A stretch of DNA of 15,907 nucleotides, taken from positions 1 to 15,907 of the forward strand of contig JAISTO010000132.1 of the NCBI GenBank assembly GCA_031272575.1, read 5' to 3'. The first letter of the stretch is position 1, and each line of letters opens with the position of its first letter. A model generated the notes under the pieces. The model did no database searches, was not told the DNA's origin, and saw only the letters and a list, made by a program, of their open reading frames with translations. A program made the translations under genes and the position numbers. Below, in pieces: positions 1 through 7,751 of this stretch. The DNA is from Treponema sp. (GTDB lineage: Bacteria > Spirochaetota > Spirochaetia > Treponematales > Breznakiellaceae).

Positions 1-63
1 TACACGAATTTACGCGAATATTACTCTTAATAAAATTCGCGTTCATTAGCATAATTCGCGGTT
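1..63. repeat. AT-rich palindromic intergenic repeat, cut by window edge
   Basis: ACGCGAAT at 12-19 is the exact reverse complement of ATTCGCGT at 35-42. A further AATTCGCG follows at 53-60, and CGAATT occurs at 5-10. The composition is much more AT-rich than the genes around it. The layout resembles dispersed non-coding repeats with ATTCGCG cores, but other copies cannot be seen from one window. No reading frame of interest crosses it. Confidence 0.45.
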
Positions 64-145
64 AAATTCTTAAAATCCTGTTTCTTCAGAGTGGGCTAAA
101 GTTATGGGACAAGTTTAGGGGTAGGAAGGGAGGGGGGGTGGAAAA

Positions 146-244
146 TGGACGGTGGAGGGAGTTGCGCGAAAGTCTCTGGTGCTGCCGAGATGCATGGTAG
201 TACTACGCAAGATTTTTGAATACGCCACCACTTTCCACCGTCCA
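146..244. repeat. 11-bp inverted repeat with long loop
   Basis: TGGACGGTGGA at 146-156 is perfectly inverted as TCCACCGTCCA at 234-244, with about 77 bases between. The right arm overlaps the decayed gene remnant on the minus strand. The left arm sits in a G-rich stretch (about 121-160, including a run of seven G). It may mark a rearrangement; no function is evident. Confidence 0.4.
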
Positions 245-311
245 CTACAAGACGATAGAGGTACCCGGTCTTGTCAACATACAGAAAGCCCATGGTTCGG
301 AGTAGACTCAA
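219..311 (-). pseudogene. N-terminal remnant of an AAA-ATPase-like (DUF1703-type) gene
   Basis: Read on the minus strand from 311, the frame gives SLLRTMGFLYVDKTGYLYRL and then VVDGGKWW. This resembles the N-terminus of the AAA-ATPase-like/PD-(D/E)XK family, where an 'LR..G.LYVDKT..IYRLV..GKYYFLSRPRRFGKS' type stretch precedes the nucleotide-binding loop. The match is lost after GGKWW, before any Walker A-like RPRRFGKS, and the frame becomes proline-rich. About 30 codons are recognisable, there is no ATG at the very front (TTG, or an internal ATG at codon 7), and no catalytic part remains. The family assignment is from memory of the motif and is moderately uncertain. The fragment begins within a 14-base motif that recurs twice near 12164 and 12322. 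Confidence 0.45.
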
Positions 312-345
312 TTAAAAAAAAAGCGCGAAAAAGGGGGTATATCTC

Positions 346-375
346 TTGACTACCCCATATATAGTGTAGTATGCT
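346..375 (+). promoter_or_regulatory. nrdJ promoter
   Basis: TTGACT (346-351) and TATGCT (370-375) form a sigma-70-like pair with an 18-base spacer. A run of nine A (314-322) lies upstream and could act as an UP-like element. The predicted start is near 382, giving a leader of about 45 nt. The -10 overlaps the in-frame ATG at 371, which argues against translation from there. Confidence 0.6.
352..367 (+). promoter_or_regulatory. NrdR box in the nrdJ promoter spacer
   Basis: ACCCCATATATAGTGT matches 14 of 16 positions of the established NrdR consensus (acaCwAtATaTwGtgt). It lies wholly between the -35 and -10 elements, where a bound repressor would block RNA polymerase. NrdR usually binds two boxes a whole number of helical turns apart. 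The only candidate partner is weak: TATAT-centred sequence at 332-347, 20 bp upstream, about 7 of 16 matching. Repression of nrdJ by NrdR is inferred; the nrdR gene is not in the window. Confidence 0.65.
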
Positions 376-382
376 GGAAAAC

Positions 383-403
383 ACCCCCACAGGTAGTGGG
401 GGT
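383..403 (+). other. Hairpin at the 5' end of the predicted nrdJ leader
   Basis: ACCCCCAC (383-390) pairs perfectly with GTGGGGGT (396-403) around a 5-base loop, AGGTA. With transcription predicted to begin near 382, the stem would form the very 5' end of the mRNA, well ahead of the ribosome binding site near 410-419. A role in mRNA stability is possible. It is not followed by a T-run, so it is not a terminator. Confidence 0.5.
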
Positions 404-427
404 CATTTTAGGAAAAGGACTGTGGCA

Positions 428-3400
428 ATGAAGGTTGAGCGGCTGTTCACGACCCCGGAGGCGGGGCCATATAGCGGGATAGTATGGGAGAAACGGAAGA
501 GCGAGCTCCGTAACCCCGACGGAAAGGCGATTTTTTTCGAGGATACGGTGATCGTCCCCTCGTTCTGGAGTCAGATCGCTTCGGATATCATAGCGCAAAA
601 GTACTTCCGCAAGGCGGGGGTTGGCGCGGACAAGGCGCGGGAATGGGAAAAGTGGACGCCCCCGGCCAAGGGGGCCGCGTTTGCGCTGCCCTCGGACGGG
701 GCCGAGCATGACGCGCGGCAGGTGTTTCACCGGCTGGCGTTTACCTGGCTCGAGTGGGGCCGCGCCGGCGGCTGCTTCGACGGGGCGGAGGACGAGCGCG
801 CCTTCTACGACGAAATCTGCTATATGCTGGCCCACCAGATGGGCGCGCCGAACAGCCCGCAGTGGTTCAACACGGGCCTCTACGCGGTCTACGGTATAGA
901 CGGCCCGGCCCAGGGGCACTACTACTTCGACCCTGCGCAGGGGGGCCTGGTCAAATCGGACAGCGCGTACAAGCGGCCCCAGCCCCACGCCTGCTTCATC
1001 CTGTCGGTCGAGGACGATCTCGTAAACGAGGGCGGCATCACCGATCTGGTCGAGCGGGAGGCGCGGCTCTTCAAGTACGGGTCAGGGACCGGCTCCAACT
1101 TCTCGCGGCTGCGGGCCTCGGAGGAAAAACTCTCCGGGGGCGGGGTCTCCTCCGGCTGTCTCTCGTTCCTCCGCATAGGGGACCGCTCCGCGTCGGCCAT
1201 AAAGAGCGGGGGCACGACCCGCCGCGCCGCGAAGATGGTCATCCTCGACGCGGACCATCCTGACATCGAAAAGTACGTGGCCTGGAAGGCGCAGGAAGAG
1301 CACAAGGTCGCCTCCATGGTCACCGGCTCGGTCATCATTAAAAAACACCTCGAGGCCATCAAAAAGGCAGCGCTCGCGTTCCGGGGCCCGGCCCAGGACC
1401 GCTGCAACGCGGAAAAGAACCGCGAACTGGCAACGGCGCTTGCCGCGGCGCTGCGGGACAAGATTCCCCCGTCCTACCTCTACCAACTGCTCCGCCGCAT
1501 CGAGCAGGGCGATACCGGCATCGACCCCGCGGTCTTCAGCACGGCCTGGGACGACGAGGCCTACAACACCGTGTCAGGCCAATCGTCCAACAACAGCCTG
1601 CGCGTCAGCGACGAGTTCATGAAGGCCGTGCTGCGGGACGGGGACTGGAAACTGTACGGCAGGGTGCGGGGCAAGGACGGCGCGCTCAAGAGCACGAAGA
1701 CGATAAAGGCCCGCGCGCTCTGGGACGAGGCGGCCCGTTCCGCATGGATTTGCGCGGACCCGGGGCTCCAGTTTCATACCACCATTAACGACTGGCATAC
1801 CTGTCCGGCAGGCGGCGAAATTCGCGCCTCCAACCCCTGTTCCGAATATATGTTCCTTGACGACACGGCCTGTAACCTGGCCTCCCTGAATCTCGCCCGT
1901 TTCTACGATACCGAATCCAAAACTTTCAATATTGCCCAATATCTCCACGCCATCCGGCTCTGGACGACGGTCCTCGAAATTTCCGTGTCGATGGCCCAAT
2001 TCCCCGCGCCCCGCATAGCGGAACTCTCCTACGAGTACCGCACCCTGGGCCTCGGCTACGCGAACCTCGGCAGTCTCTTAATGGTGATGGGACTCGCCTA
2101 CGACTCCGAGGGGGGGCGCGCCGTGGCGGCGGCCCTCACCGCGCTCCTCACGGGCGAGGCGTACGCGCAGTCTGCCCGCATGGCGGCCGCGCTCGGGCCC
2201 TTCGTCCGCTACGGCGAAAACCGCGAGGCCATGCTCCGCGTGATCCGCAACCACCGCAGGGCCGCGTACAAGTCGCCCGCGGCCGATTACGAGAAACTGC
2301 ACACGACCCCGCAGGGCCTCAAGGCGGAGTACTGCCCGAGCGCGCTCGTGGACGCCGCGCGCCGCGTGTGGGACGAGGCGCTCCGTCTGGGCGAGGCGCA
2401 CGGGTACCGGAACGCGCAGGTGAGCGCGATAGCCCCGACCGGCACGATCGGGCTCCTGATGGACTGCGACACGACCGGCGTGGAGCCGGACTTCGCGCTT
2501 GTCAAGTTCAAGAAACTGGCGGGCGGGGGCTACTTCAAGATCATCAACCAGTCGGTGCCGCCGGCCCTCGAGGCGCTCGGGTACCCGAGCGAGCACATTG
2601 CCGCTATCACGCTGTACGCGACCGGCAGCAAGACCCTCGAAGGCACTCAGGCGCTGAACAAAAAGGCCCTCGCCGAAAAAGGCTTTACCCCGCAGGCCCT
2701 CGCCGCGGCGGACGGAGCCCTCTCCGGCGCTATGAGCCTCGAGGCGGTTTTTTCACCCTGGGTGCTGGGCAAGGACTTTTTCGAAAAAGATCTCAAAATC
2801 CCGGAGGCCACCTGGTCGCTTCCCGGGTTCAGCCTGCTATCCCACCTCGGCTTCAGCGCGGCCGACATCGACGAGGCCGAGCGCTTCTCCTGCGGCACCA
2901 TGGGGCTCGAAGGCGCGCCCTTCCTTAAAGAAGAGCACTACGCGGTCTTCGACACCGCGACCCCCTCGGGCCGGAACGGGAAGCGGGCTATCCCCTGGCA
3001 GGCCCATGTGCACATGATGGCCGCGGTGCAGCCCTTCGTTACCGGCGCGATCAGCAAGACGATCAATATGCCGAACGCGGCCAACTACGAGGATGTGAAG
3101 GGCGCGTACCTCCTCGCGTGGAAGAGCGGCCTCAAGGCCGTGGCCCTCTACCGGGACGGCTCGAAACTCTCCCAGCCCCTCTCCAGTTTCGCGCCCGGCA
3201 CCGACCCGCTCGCGGACACTATCCTCAGCCTCGAAAAGAACCTCGCGTCTCCAGAGGCCGCGCGCCCTGCCTCCAAGGGCGAGACGATCACCTCGCGGGG
3301 CCGGCATAGGCTCCCCTTCCGGCGCAGCGGCTATACGCAGAAGGTGAAGATCGGCGGCCACTCAATCTTTATCCGTACCGGCGAATACGATGACGGCAGC

Positions 3401-3979
3401 CTCGGCGAAATTTTCCTCGATATGCACAAAGAGGGCGCGGCCTTCCGCAGCCTCCTGAACAGTTTCGCGATAGCGGTGTCCCTGGGGCTCCAGTACGGGG
3501 TCCCGCTCGAGGAGTATGTGGACGCCTTCACCTTCAGCCGCTTCGAGCCGAACGGCATCGTGCAGGGCCACGATTACATCAAACTGGCCACGAGCGTCAT
3601 CGACTACATCTTCCGGGACCTCGCGATAAGTTACCTCAGCCGGGCAGACCTCGCGCAGGCCCGTCAGGATGACCTCCTGCCCACCGCGACCGGCGAGGAG
3701 GCGGACTCCTTCGCCCGCGCCGCGGCCGCGCAGGGGGGGAAGGGCGGCGCGTCCCGGCCCGCGGGCAGGGCGGCGGCCCCCAGCGTCGCAAGCCTTGAGG
3801 CGGCCTCCCCGGTCTGCAAGGACGAGGAGGGCAAGGACGACGCGGCCCGCAAGATCATGCAGGCCCGCATCAAAGGCTACGAGGGCGACCCCTGCCCCAA
3901 CTGCGGGTTCTTCACCCTTATCCGCAACGGCACCTGCATGAAGTGCGACACCTGCGGGGGCACCACGGGCTGCAGTTAG
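428..3979 (+). CDS. nrdJ: Adenosylcobalamin-dependent (class II) ribonucleotide reductase
   Basis: Reduces ribonucleotides to deoxyribonucleotides using a B12-derived radical, without oxygen. At 1183 aa it belongs to the long NrdJ form. The NPCSE motif gives catalytic N469, thiyl-radical C471 and E473. C482 lies 11 residues on, as C333 follows C322 in the Thermotoga enzyme, and C189 (PHACFIL) fits its redox partner. Other signatures are FKYGSGTGSNFSRLRA and APTGTIGLLMDCDTTGVEPD. A TSCPD-type domain follows (about residues 960-1070), then an Ala/Gly-rich linker and a cysteine-rich tail (CPNCG, CMKCDTCGG, GCS) expected to recharge the active site. The frame is open back to an ATG at 371, but that codon lies in the -10 element. 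ATG 428 has AGGAAAAGGA about 8 nt upstream. The gene appears monocistronic, and its stop faces the HK1 stop 9 bp away. Confidence 0.95.
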   Translation: MKVERLFTTPEAGPYSGIVWEKRKSELRNPDGKAIFFEDTVIVPSFWSQIASDIIAQKYFRKAGVGADKAREWEKWTPPAKGAAFALPSDGAEHDARQVFHRLAFTWLEWGRAGGCFDGAEDERAFYDEICYMLAHQMGAPNSPQWFNTGLYAVYGIDGPAQGHYYFDPAQGGLVKSDSAYKRPQPHACFILSVEDDLVNEGGITDLVEREARLFKYGSGTGSNFSRLRASEEKLSGGGVSSGCLSFLRIGDRSASAIKSGGTTRRAAKMVILDADHPDIEKYVAWKAQEEHKVASMVTGSVIIKKHLEAIKKAALAFRGPAQDRCNAEKNRELATALAAALRDKIPPSYLYQLLRRIEQGDTGIDPAVFSTAWDDEAYNTVSGQSSNNSLRVSDEFMKAVLRDGDWKLYGRVRGKDGALKSTKTIKARALWDEAARSAWICADPGLQFHTTINDWHTCPAGGEIRASNPCSEYMFLDDTACNLASLNLARFYDTESKTFNIAQYLHAIRLWTTVLEISVSMAQFPAPRIAELSYEYRTLGLGYANLGSLLMVMGLAYDSEGGRAVAAALTALLTGEAYAQSARMAAALGPFVRYGENREAMLRVIRNHRRAAYKSPAADYEKLHTTPQGLKAEYCPSALVDAARRVWDEALRLGEAHGYRNAQVSAIAPTGTIGLLMDCDTTGVEPDFALVKFKKLAGGGYFKIINQSVPPALEALGYPSEHIAAITLYATGSKTLEGTQALNKKALAEKGFTPQALAAADGALSGAMSLEAVFSPWVLGKDFFEKDLKIPEATWSLPGFSLLSHLGFSAADIDEAERFSCGTMGLEGAPFLKEEHYAVFDTATPSGRNGKRAIPWQAHVHMMAAVQPFVTGAISKTINMPNAANYEDVKGAYLLAWKSGLKAVALYRDGSKLSQPLSSFAPGTDPLADTILSLEKNLASPEAARPASKGETITSRGRHRLPFRRSGYTQKVKIGGHSIFIRTGEYDDGSLGEIFLDMHKEGAAFRSLLNSFAIAVSLGLQYGVPLEEYVDAFTFSRFEPNGIVQGHDYIKLATSVIDYIFRDLAISYLSRADLAQARQDDLLPTATGEEADSFARAAAAQGGKGGASRPAGRAAAPSVASLEAASPVCKDEEGKDDAARKIMQARIKGYEGDPCPNCGFFTLIRNGTCMKCDTCGGTTGCS

Positions 3980-3988
3980 GGGGGAGCG

Positions 3989-6043
3989 CTATTTGTCGGG
4001 CGCCAGCCCCTCGAGCAGCGCGTCCGCCTCGCGGACCACCTCGGCGAGCGCGAAGCGGTCGAGCGCTTCTTTTACCCTGGGCCAGCCCTTCTTCCACAGC
4101 GCCGCCTTCCCGGCGCCCGCTCCCGCAAGGGCCGCGCCGTCCAGTTCCTGAGCCAGCGCTTCCGCGTCGTCCTGCCGGCGGGCGCGCGCCGCCTTCCGCA
4201 GCGCGGCCAGTTTTTCGGCCACGAACGAGAGGTCCCGCTTCGGCGCGGCGGGGGCGCCGCCTGCCGCCTTCTTGCCGGCGGGCGCCTCTCCTCCCAGGGC
4301 GGCCTCCAGCCTGCGGCGCAGCGCGAGGAACGCCTCGATGGCGCCCTCGCTGCCTTCCCCGCAGACCACGGCGTCCCCGGCCTTCGCGGCGTCCTCCAGA
4401 AGCCGCGCCCGCGCCGCCAGCGCGTCGACCCCCAGCGTCGCCAGTATCCCTTTCACCGTGTGAGTCGGGATGCTGTAGGCGTCCAGATTATTATCGCCGA
4501 GGGCGCGGCGCATTTCGGCGATGTACCCGTCAATATCCTTGTTGAAACGCCGGACGCAATCCGCCAGGAACGCAAGGTCCCCGCCGGTGTGGGACAGGGC
4601 CGCCTCCACATCGCAGCCTGCCTCGCTCAGCGCGCGGTAGAGCGGGTCGCTTTGCAGCGCCTTCGCGGCGGCGGCGTTTTGCGCCGCGGCATCCCGCGCC
4701 AGTGCAATCTTTTCGGCGGGCATCCACGCGGCCAGCATGCGGTTCAGTTCCGCCGCTTCTATGGGCTTGGTGATAAAGTCGTCCATGCCCTGCGAAAGGG
4801 AATATTCCTTCATGCCGGGCACGACGTTTGCCGTCAGCGCGACGATGGGGGTGCGGGGCATACAACTTTCGGCTTCGAAGGCGCGTATACGCCAGGTGGT
4901 ATCCACGCCGTCCATATCCGGCATCATGTGATCCATAAAGATGAGGTCGTAGCTCTTGCCTTCCCGCGCCTTCGCCGTGACCTTCGCGATGGCCTCCGCG
5001 CCGCTTGCCGCCGCCTCCGCGCTGATGTCGTGCTTTGCCAGAAAGCCCAGCGCCACGCTGAGGTTGAGCGCCGCGTCATCCACCACCAGGACGTTGAGCT
5101 CCGCGCCGGGCTTTGCCTTGACGAAGCCGGCCGCATCCGCCGCCCGCGCCGCCTCTTCCGGATCGCCCATCGACGCGGGGAAGCTTATCGTAAAGGTGGA
5201 GCCTGAGCCGTACACGCTCTCCGCCTCGATAGAGCCGCCCATCAGATCGAGGAGGCGTTTGGTGATGGCAAGCCCAAGCCCCGCGCTGGCTATGCCGCTT
5301 GCGGCGGCGGCATCTTCATTATTGAACTGCTGAAAAACACCGAAGATCTTCGGCAGGTCCTCTTCCCGAATGCCGGCACCGGAGTCTTTCACTTCGGCGC
5401 TAATCGGATCCGTTCCGCTCAGGGTGAAGGTAACCGAGCCCGACTTGGTGTACTGTATCGCGTTATCGATGACCTTCGTGAGCGCCTGACGCACCCGCGT
5501 CTCGTCGCCGAAGATGGTTTCCGGCGTGTCAGGCGCGAACACCGCCTTGAAGCGCAGGGACTTGGCCCTGGCGATGCGGGTATAGCGGGACACGAGGCCG
5601 TCAAAAAGCGCGCGCAGGTTGAAGGGCGCCGGCGAGAGCCGCATTTTTCCCGCCTCGATTTCCGAGAAGTCGAGAATGTCGTTGATGATACCGAGGAGGC
5701 TGTTGGCGATCTTTTGGGTGTCCTGGAAGTAGCGCTTCTGCAATTCGCTGAAGTTGTCCCGCGGCATAAGATCGTTCATGCTGACGATGGCGTTTACCGG
5801 CGAGCGTATCTCGTGACTCATCGCGGCGAGAAACAGTGACTTCGCCTCCGTTGCCTGCTCCGCCTGTTTGAGCGCGTCGCGGAGCTGGGCCGTGCGCCGC
5901 TCGAGTTCGGTTTCTATGCGCTCCCGAATTTTCCGTTCACTTAATTGACGATGCTGCTTGAGCAGCAGCGCGGTGAGGAGTATAACGCAAAGCGCGCCGA
6001 AGCAAAACAGCGCGATAAAAATGATGGTCGTATCCTGTATCAT
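3989..6043 (-). CDS. Hybrid sensor histidine kinase with receiver and HPt domains (HK1)
   Basis: 684-aa membrane-anchored phosphorelay kinase. One transmembrane helix (about 5-27) with only a few residues outside leads to a coiled-coil linker (28-66). HisKA follows with H77 in MSHEIRSP, then HATPase with N194, DSGAGI (220-225) and GLGLA (255-259). The receiver has acidic D322/D323, phospho-acceptor D371 in FMDHMMPDMDG and K426. An HPt domain has H528 in THTVKG. The helical tail (about 600-684) is of no recognised type. Start: ATG 6043 overlaps the SBP1 stop as ATGA and has AGGGG 5-6 nt upstream; the longer frame to 6097 reads through SBP1. Translational coupling suggests that it works with SBP1. 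It has no recognisable sensor domain of its own. The HisKA-to-receiver core is clearly homologous to HK2. Confidence 0.92.
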   Translation of the reverse strand: MIQDTTIIFIALFCFGALCVILLTALLLKQHRQLSERKIRERIETELERRTAQLRDALKQAEQATEAKSLFLAAMSHEIRSPVNAIVSMNDLMPRDNFSELQKRYFQDTQKIANSLLGIINDILDFSEIEAGKMRLSPAPFNLRALFDGLVSRYTRIARAKSLRFKAVFAPDTPETIFGDETRVRQALTKVIDNAIQYTKSGSVTFTLSGTDPISAEVKDSGAGIREEDLPKIFGVFQQFNNEDAAAASGIASAGLGLAITKRLLDLMGGSIEAESVYGSGSTFTISFPASMGDPEEAARAADAAGFVKAKPGAELNVLVVDDAALNLSVALGFLAKHDISAEAAASGAEAIAKVTAKAREGKSYDLIFMDHMMPDMDGVDTTWRIRAFEAESCMPRTPIVALTANVVPGMKEYSLSQGMDDFITKPIEAAELNRMLAAWMPAEKIALARDAAAQNAAAAKALQSDPLYRALSEAGCDVEAALSHTGGDLAFLADCVRRFNKDIDGYIAEMRRALGDNNLDAYSIPTHTVKGILATLGVDALAARARLLEDAAKAGDAVVCGEGSEGAIEAFLALRRRLEAALGGEAPAGKKAAGGAPAAPKRDLSFVAEKLAALRKAARARRQDDAEALAQELDGAALAGAGAGKAALWKKGWPRVKEALDRFALAEVVREADALLEGLAPDK

Positions 6044-7641
6044 AGTTCCCCTTTTTGCGCCAGATGCACATTCTGCACCGGCAGATACGAAATCCAATCC
6101 TGGGTGAAAGGCAGGCCGCTGTACTTTGTGTTGAGGGCGCTTTGAAAACTCATGTATTCGAGCGGAATGTAGGGCACATCGGAGCGCACTATATCCACAA
6201 GGCGCTTCAGAATTTCAAAGCGGCGCGGCGGGTTTGTTTCGGCGAGTTGTTCCTGGAGGAGACGGTCCACCTCGCTGTTTTGGTAAGCCGCCGTGTTGAA
6301 GCCGCCATCGGACTCGGACGACACCAGCAGGATATAGAGTATGCTTGTCAAATCCGGATACTCCGCCGTCGTGTCGCTCAGGATGAGGTCGTAATCCCGC
6401 GCGCCGTTTTTGTCGCGCACCTCGCCCATCAGGTAGGGGTAACTCTCGTCCACTTCGACCGGAATAAGGGTGACGTTAATACCCAGCGGCGCAAGACTCT
6501 CCCTGATAAAGTTCGCCCTTGCCATGTTGATGGGAAGCCAGGCGTCCACCACAAGATCGCAGTCGAAGCCGCGCGGATATGCCGACTGCGCAAGGTAGTC
6601 CTTTGCGAGCGGCATATCGTAGTCGTAGCCTTCCACATTCGCGAGGTACGCGTTCCATTGTTCCGCGTCGCCGCCGTAGAGCGAGGAACCGAAGAGGAGC
6701 GCCGTTCCCGGCGGCCCCGCCCAGTTGCCGAATTCCGCGTTCAGTTTTTGAATGTCCAACGCGTGGGAAACCGCCTTGCGCACCTGTTTGTCGTTGAAGG
6801 GCGGCCGCTCCGTGTTGAGTGCCAGGAAAATGACGCCCCGCGAATCGGTAACCGAAACTTTGAAGGTCGGGTTATTGGCCACGGCATTCAACTGTTCAAA
6901 GGGAAGGAATACGGTGAAATCGACACTTTCCGCCTGCAGCGCGGCCAGGCGTATACTGCTGTCGCTGAGCACCATGAACACAATTTCCTCTACCTGGTTT
7001 GCGGCAAGGGCCGCATGGTCCCAGTAGCGCTCGTTCCGCGCCAGCGTAATCGACTCGCCCGCCTTCCATTCCTTGAGCACGAAGGGCCCCGTGGCCAGGA
7101 TGCCGCCCTCCGCCGTGCCGAAGTTTTCGCGGTGCGCGAGGTAGTACCTTTTGCTGATGACGCTGCCCGCGTAAGTGGCCAGCGCGTATTTGAAGACCAC
7201 CGAGGGGGAGGCGAGGTGTATCGTGAGGGTCCAGCCCTCGGCGCTGATGCTATCCACCAGCGCCATGTGGCTGGAAAACTGATTGTTATCCTCGGCGTTT
7301 CTGACGCGCTCGAGAGAGAAGAGCACGTCCTCCATTGTCATGGGGGAGCCGTCGGAAAAGGTGACATTGGGGCGTATCTGGTACACGTAGGTGAGGTCGT
7401 CCGTTTGATGCCACTCTTCGGCAAGAAGCGGCACGAGCCCCCCGTTCCCGTCGAAACCCAGTATCGACTGAGCCAGTTGACTCAGCACCTGAACCGACTC
7501 ATACTCGATAGCCAGCCCCGGATCAAGCGAATTGATATCGGCATCGAGCGCAATTCTAAAGATGATCGGCCCGGCCCCCCCCGCGCAGCCTGACAACGCC
7601 AGAGCGAACGCCAGCGCCGCCATAAGCGCCTTGTGTTTCAT
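6040..7641 (-). CDS. Family-5 extracellular solute-binding lipoprotein (SBP1)
   Basis: 533-aa member of the SBP_bac_5 (DppA/OppA-like) family, which binds peptides, sugars or metals outside the membrane. A lipoprotein signal ends at the lipobox LSGC (C19), so it should be anchored to a membrane on the periplasmic side. The family signature runs from TYVYQIRPNV to SPMTMEDVLFSLER (about 84-111), and ILATGPFVLKEW is also typical. Start ATG 7641 has AAGGAG 5 nt upstream; the open frame to 7926 is only a shadow of the HK2 receiver. It overlaps HK1 by 4 nt. It is the same length as SBP2 and about half identical by eye. No permease or ATPase gene lies nearby, so it may be a receptor for HK1 or may serve a transporter encoded elsewhere. 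The ligand cannot be told. Confidence 0.9.
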   Translation of the reverse strand: MKHKALMAALAFALALSGCAGGAGPIIFRIALDADINSLDPGLAIEYESVQVLSQLAQSILGFDGNGGLVPLLAEEWHQTDDLTYVYQIRPNVTFSDGSPMTMEDVLFSLERVRNAEDNNQFSSHMALVDSISAEGWTLTIHLASPSVVFKYALATYAGSVISKRYYLAHRENFGTAEGGILATGPFVLKEWKAGESITLARNERYWDHAALAANQVEEIVFMVLSDSSIRLAALQAESVDFTVFLPFEQLNAVANNPTFKVSVTDSRGVIFLALNTERPPFNDKQVRKAVSHALDIQKLNAEFGNWAGPPGTALLFGSSLYGGDAEQWNAYLANVEGYDYDMPLAKDYLAQSAYPRGFDCDLVVDAWLPINMARANFIRESLAPLGINVTLIPVEVDESYPYLMGEVRDKNGARDYDLILSDTTAEYPDLTSILYILLVSSESDGGFNTAAYQNSEVDRLLQEQLAETNPPRRFEILKRLVDIVRSDVPYIPLEYMSFQSALNTKYSGLPFTQDWISYLPVQNVHLAQKGEL

Positions 7642-7658
7642 GGAAACTCCTTGCGCAG

Positions 7659-7687
7659 AATATAGCATAAGCGCGGCTAAATGGCAA
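7659..7687 (-). promoter_or_regulatory. Promoter of SBP1-HK1
   Basis: On the minus strand, TTGCCA (7687-7682), a 17-base spacer and TATATT (7664-7659) give 5/6 matches in both boxes. The predicted start at about 7652 coincides with the first base of the SBP1 ribosome binding site (AAGGAG, 7652-7647), giving a leader of about 11 nt. The downstream module can therefore be expressed apart from SBP2-HK2. Between HK2 and this promoter are two short GC stems (7697-7711 and 7724-7737), neither with a T-run. Confidence 0.6.
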
Positions 7688-7751
7688 GGGCGCGGGGCGG
7701 CTTCAGGCCGCGTCATTTTCCCCCGCGTTTGAACGCGCGCCGCCCCCTGCC

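Noticed and set aside
152..349. 65-codon plus-strand frame upstream of nrdJ
   Set aside because: No ribosome binding site or recognisable domain. It runs antisense over the AAA-ATPase-like remnant and into the nrdJ promoter.
371..427. 19-codon N-terminal extension of nrdJ from ATG 371
   Set aside because: ATG 371 lies in the predicted -10 box, has no ribosome binding site, and the extension covers a hairpin. ATG 428 has AGGAAAAGGA at good spacing.
376..427. Cobalamin riboswitch for nrdJ
   Set aside because: The predicted leader is only about 45 nt, and no B12-box-like core is recognisable in 1-427.
7697..7737. Two GC stems after HK2 as an intrinsic terminator
   Set aside because: Stems are 5 bp and neither is followed by a T-run on the minus strand.
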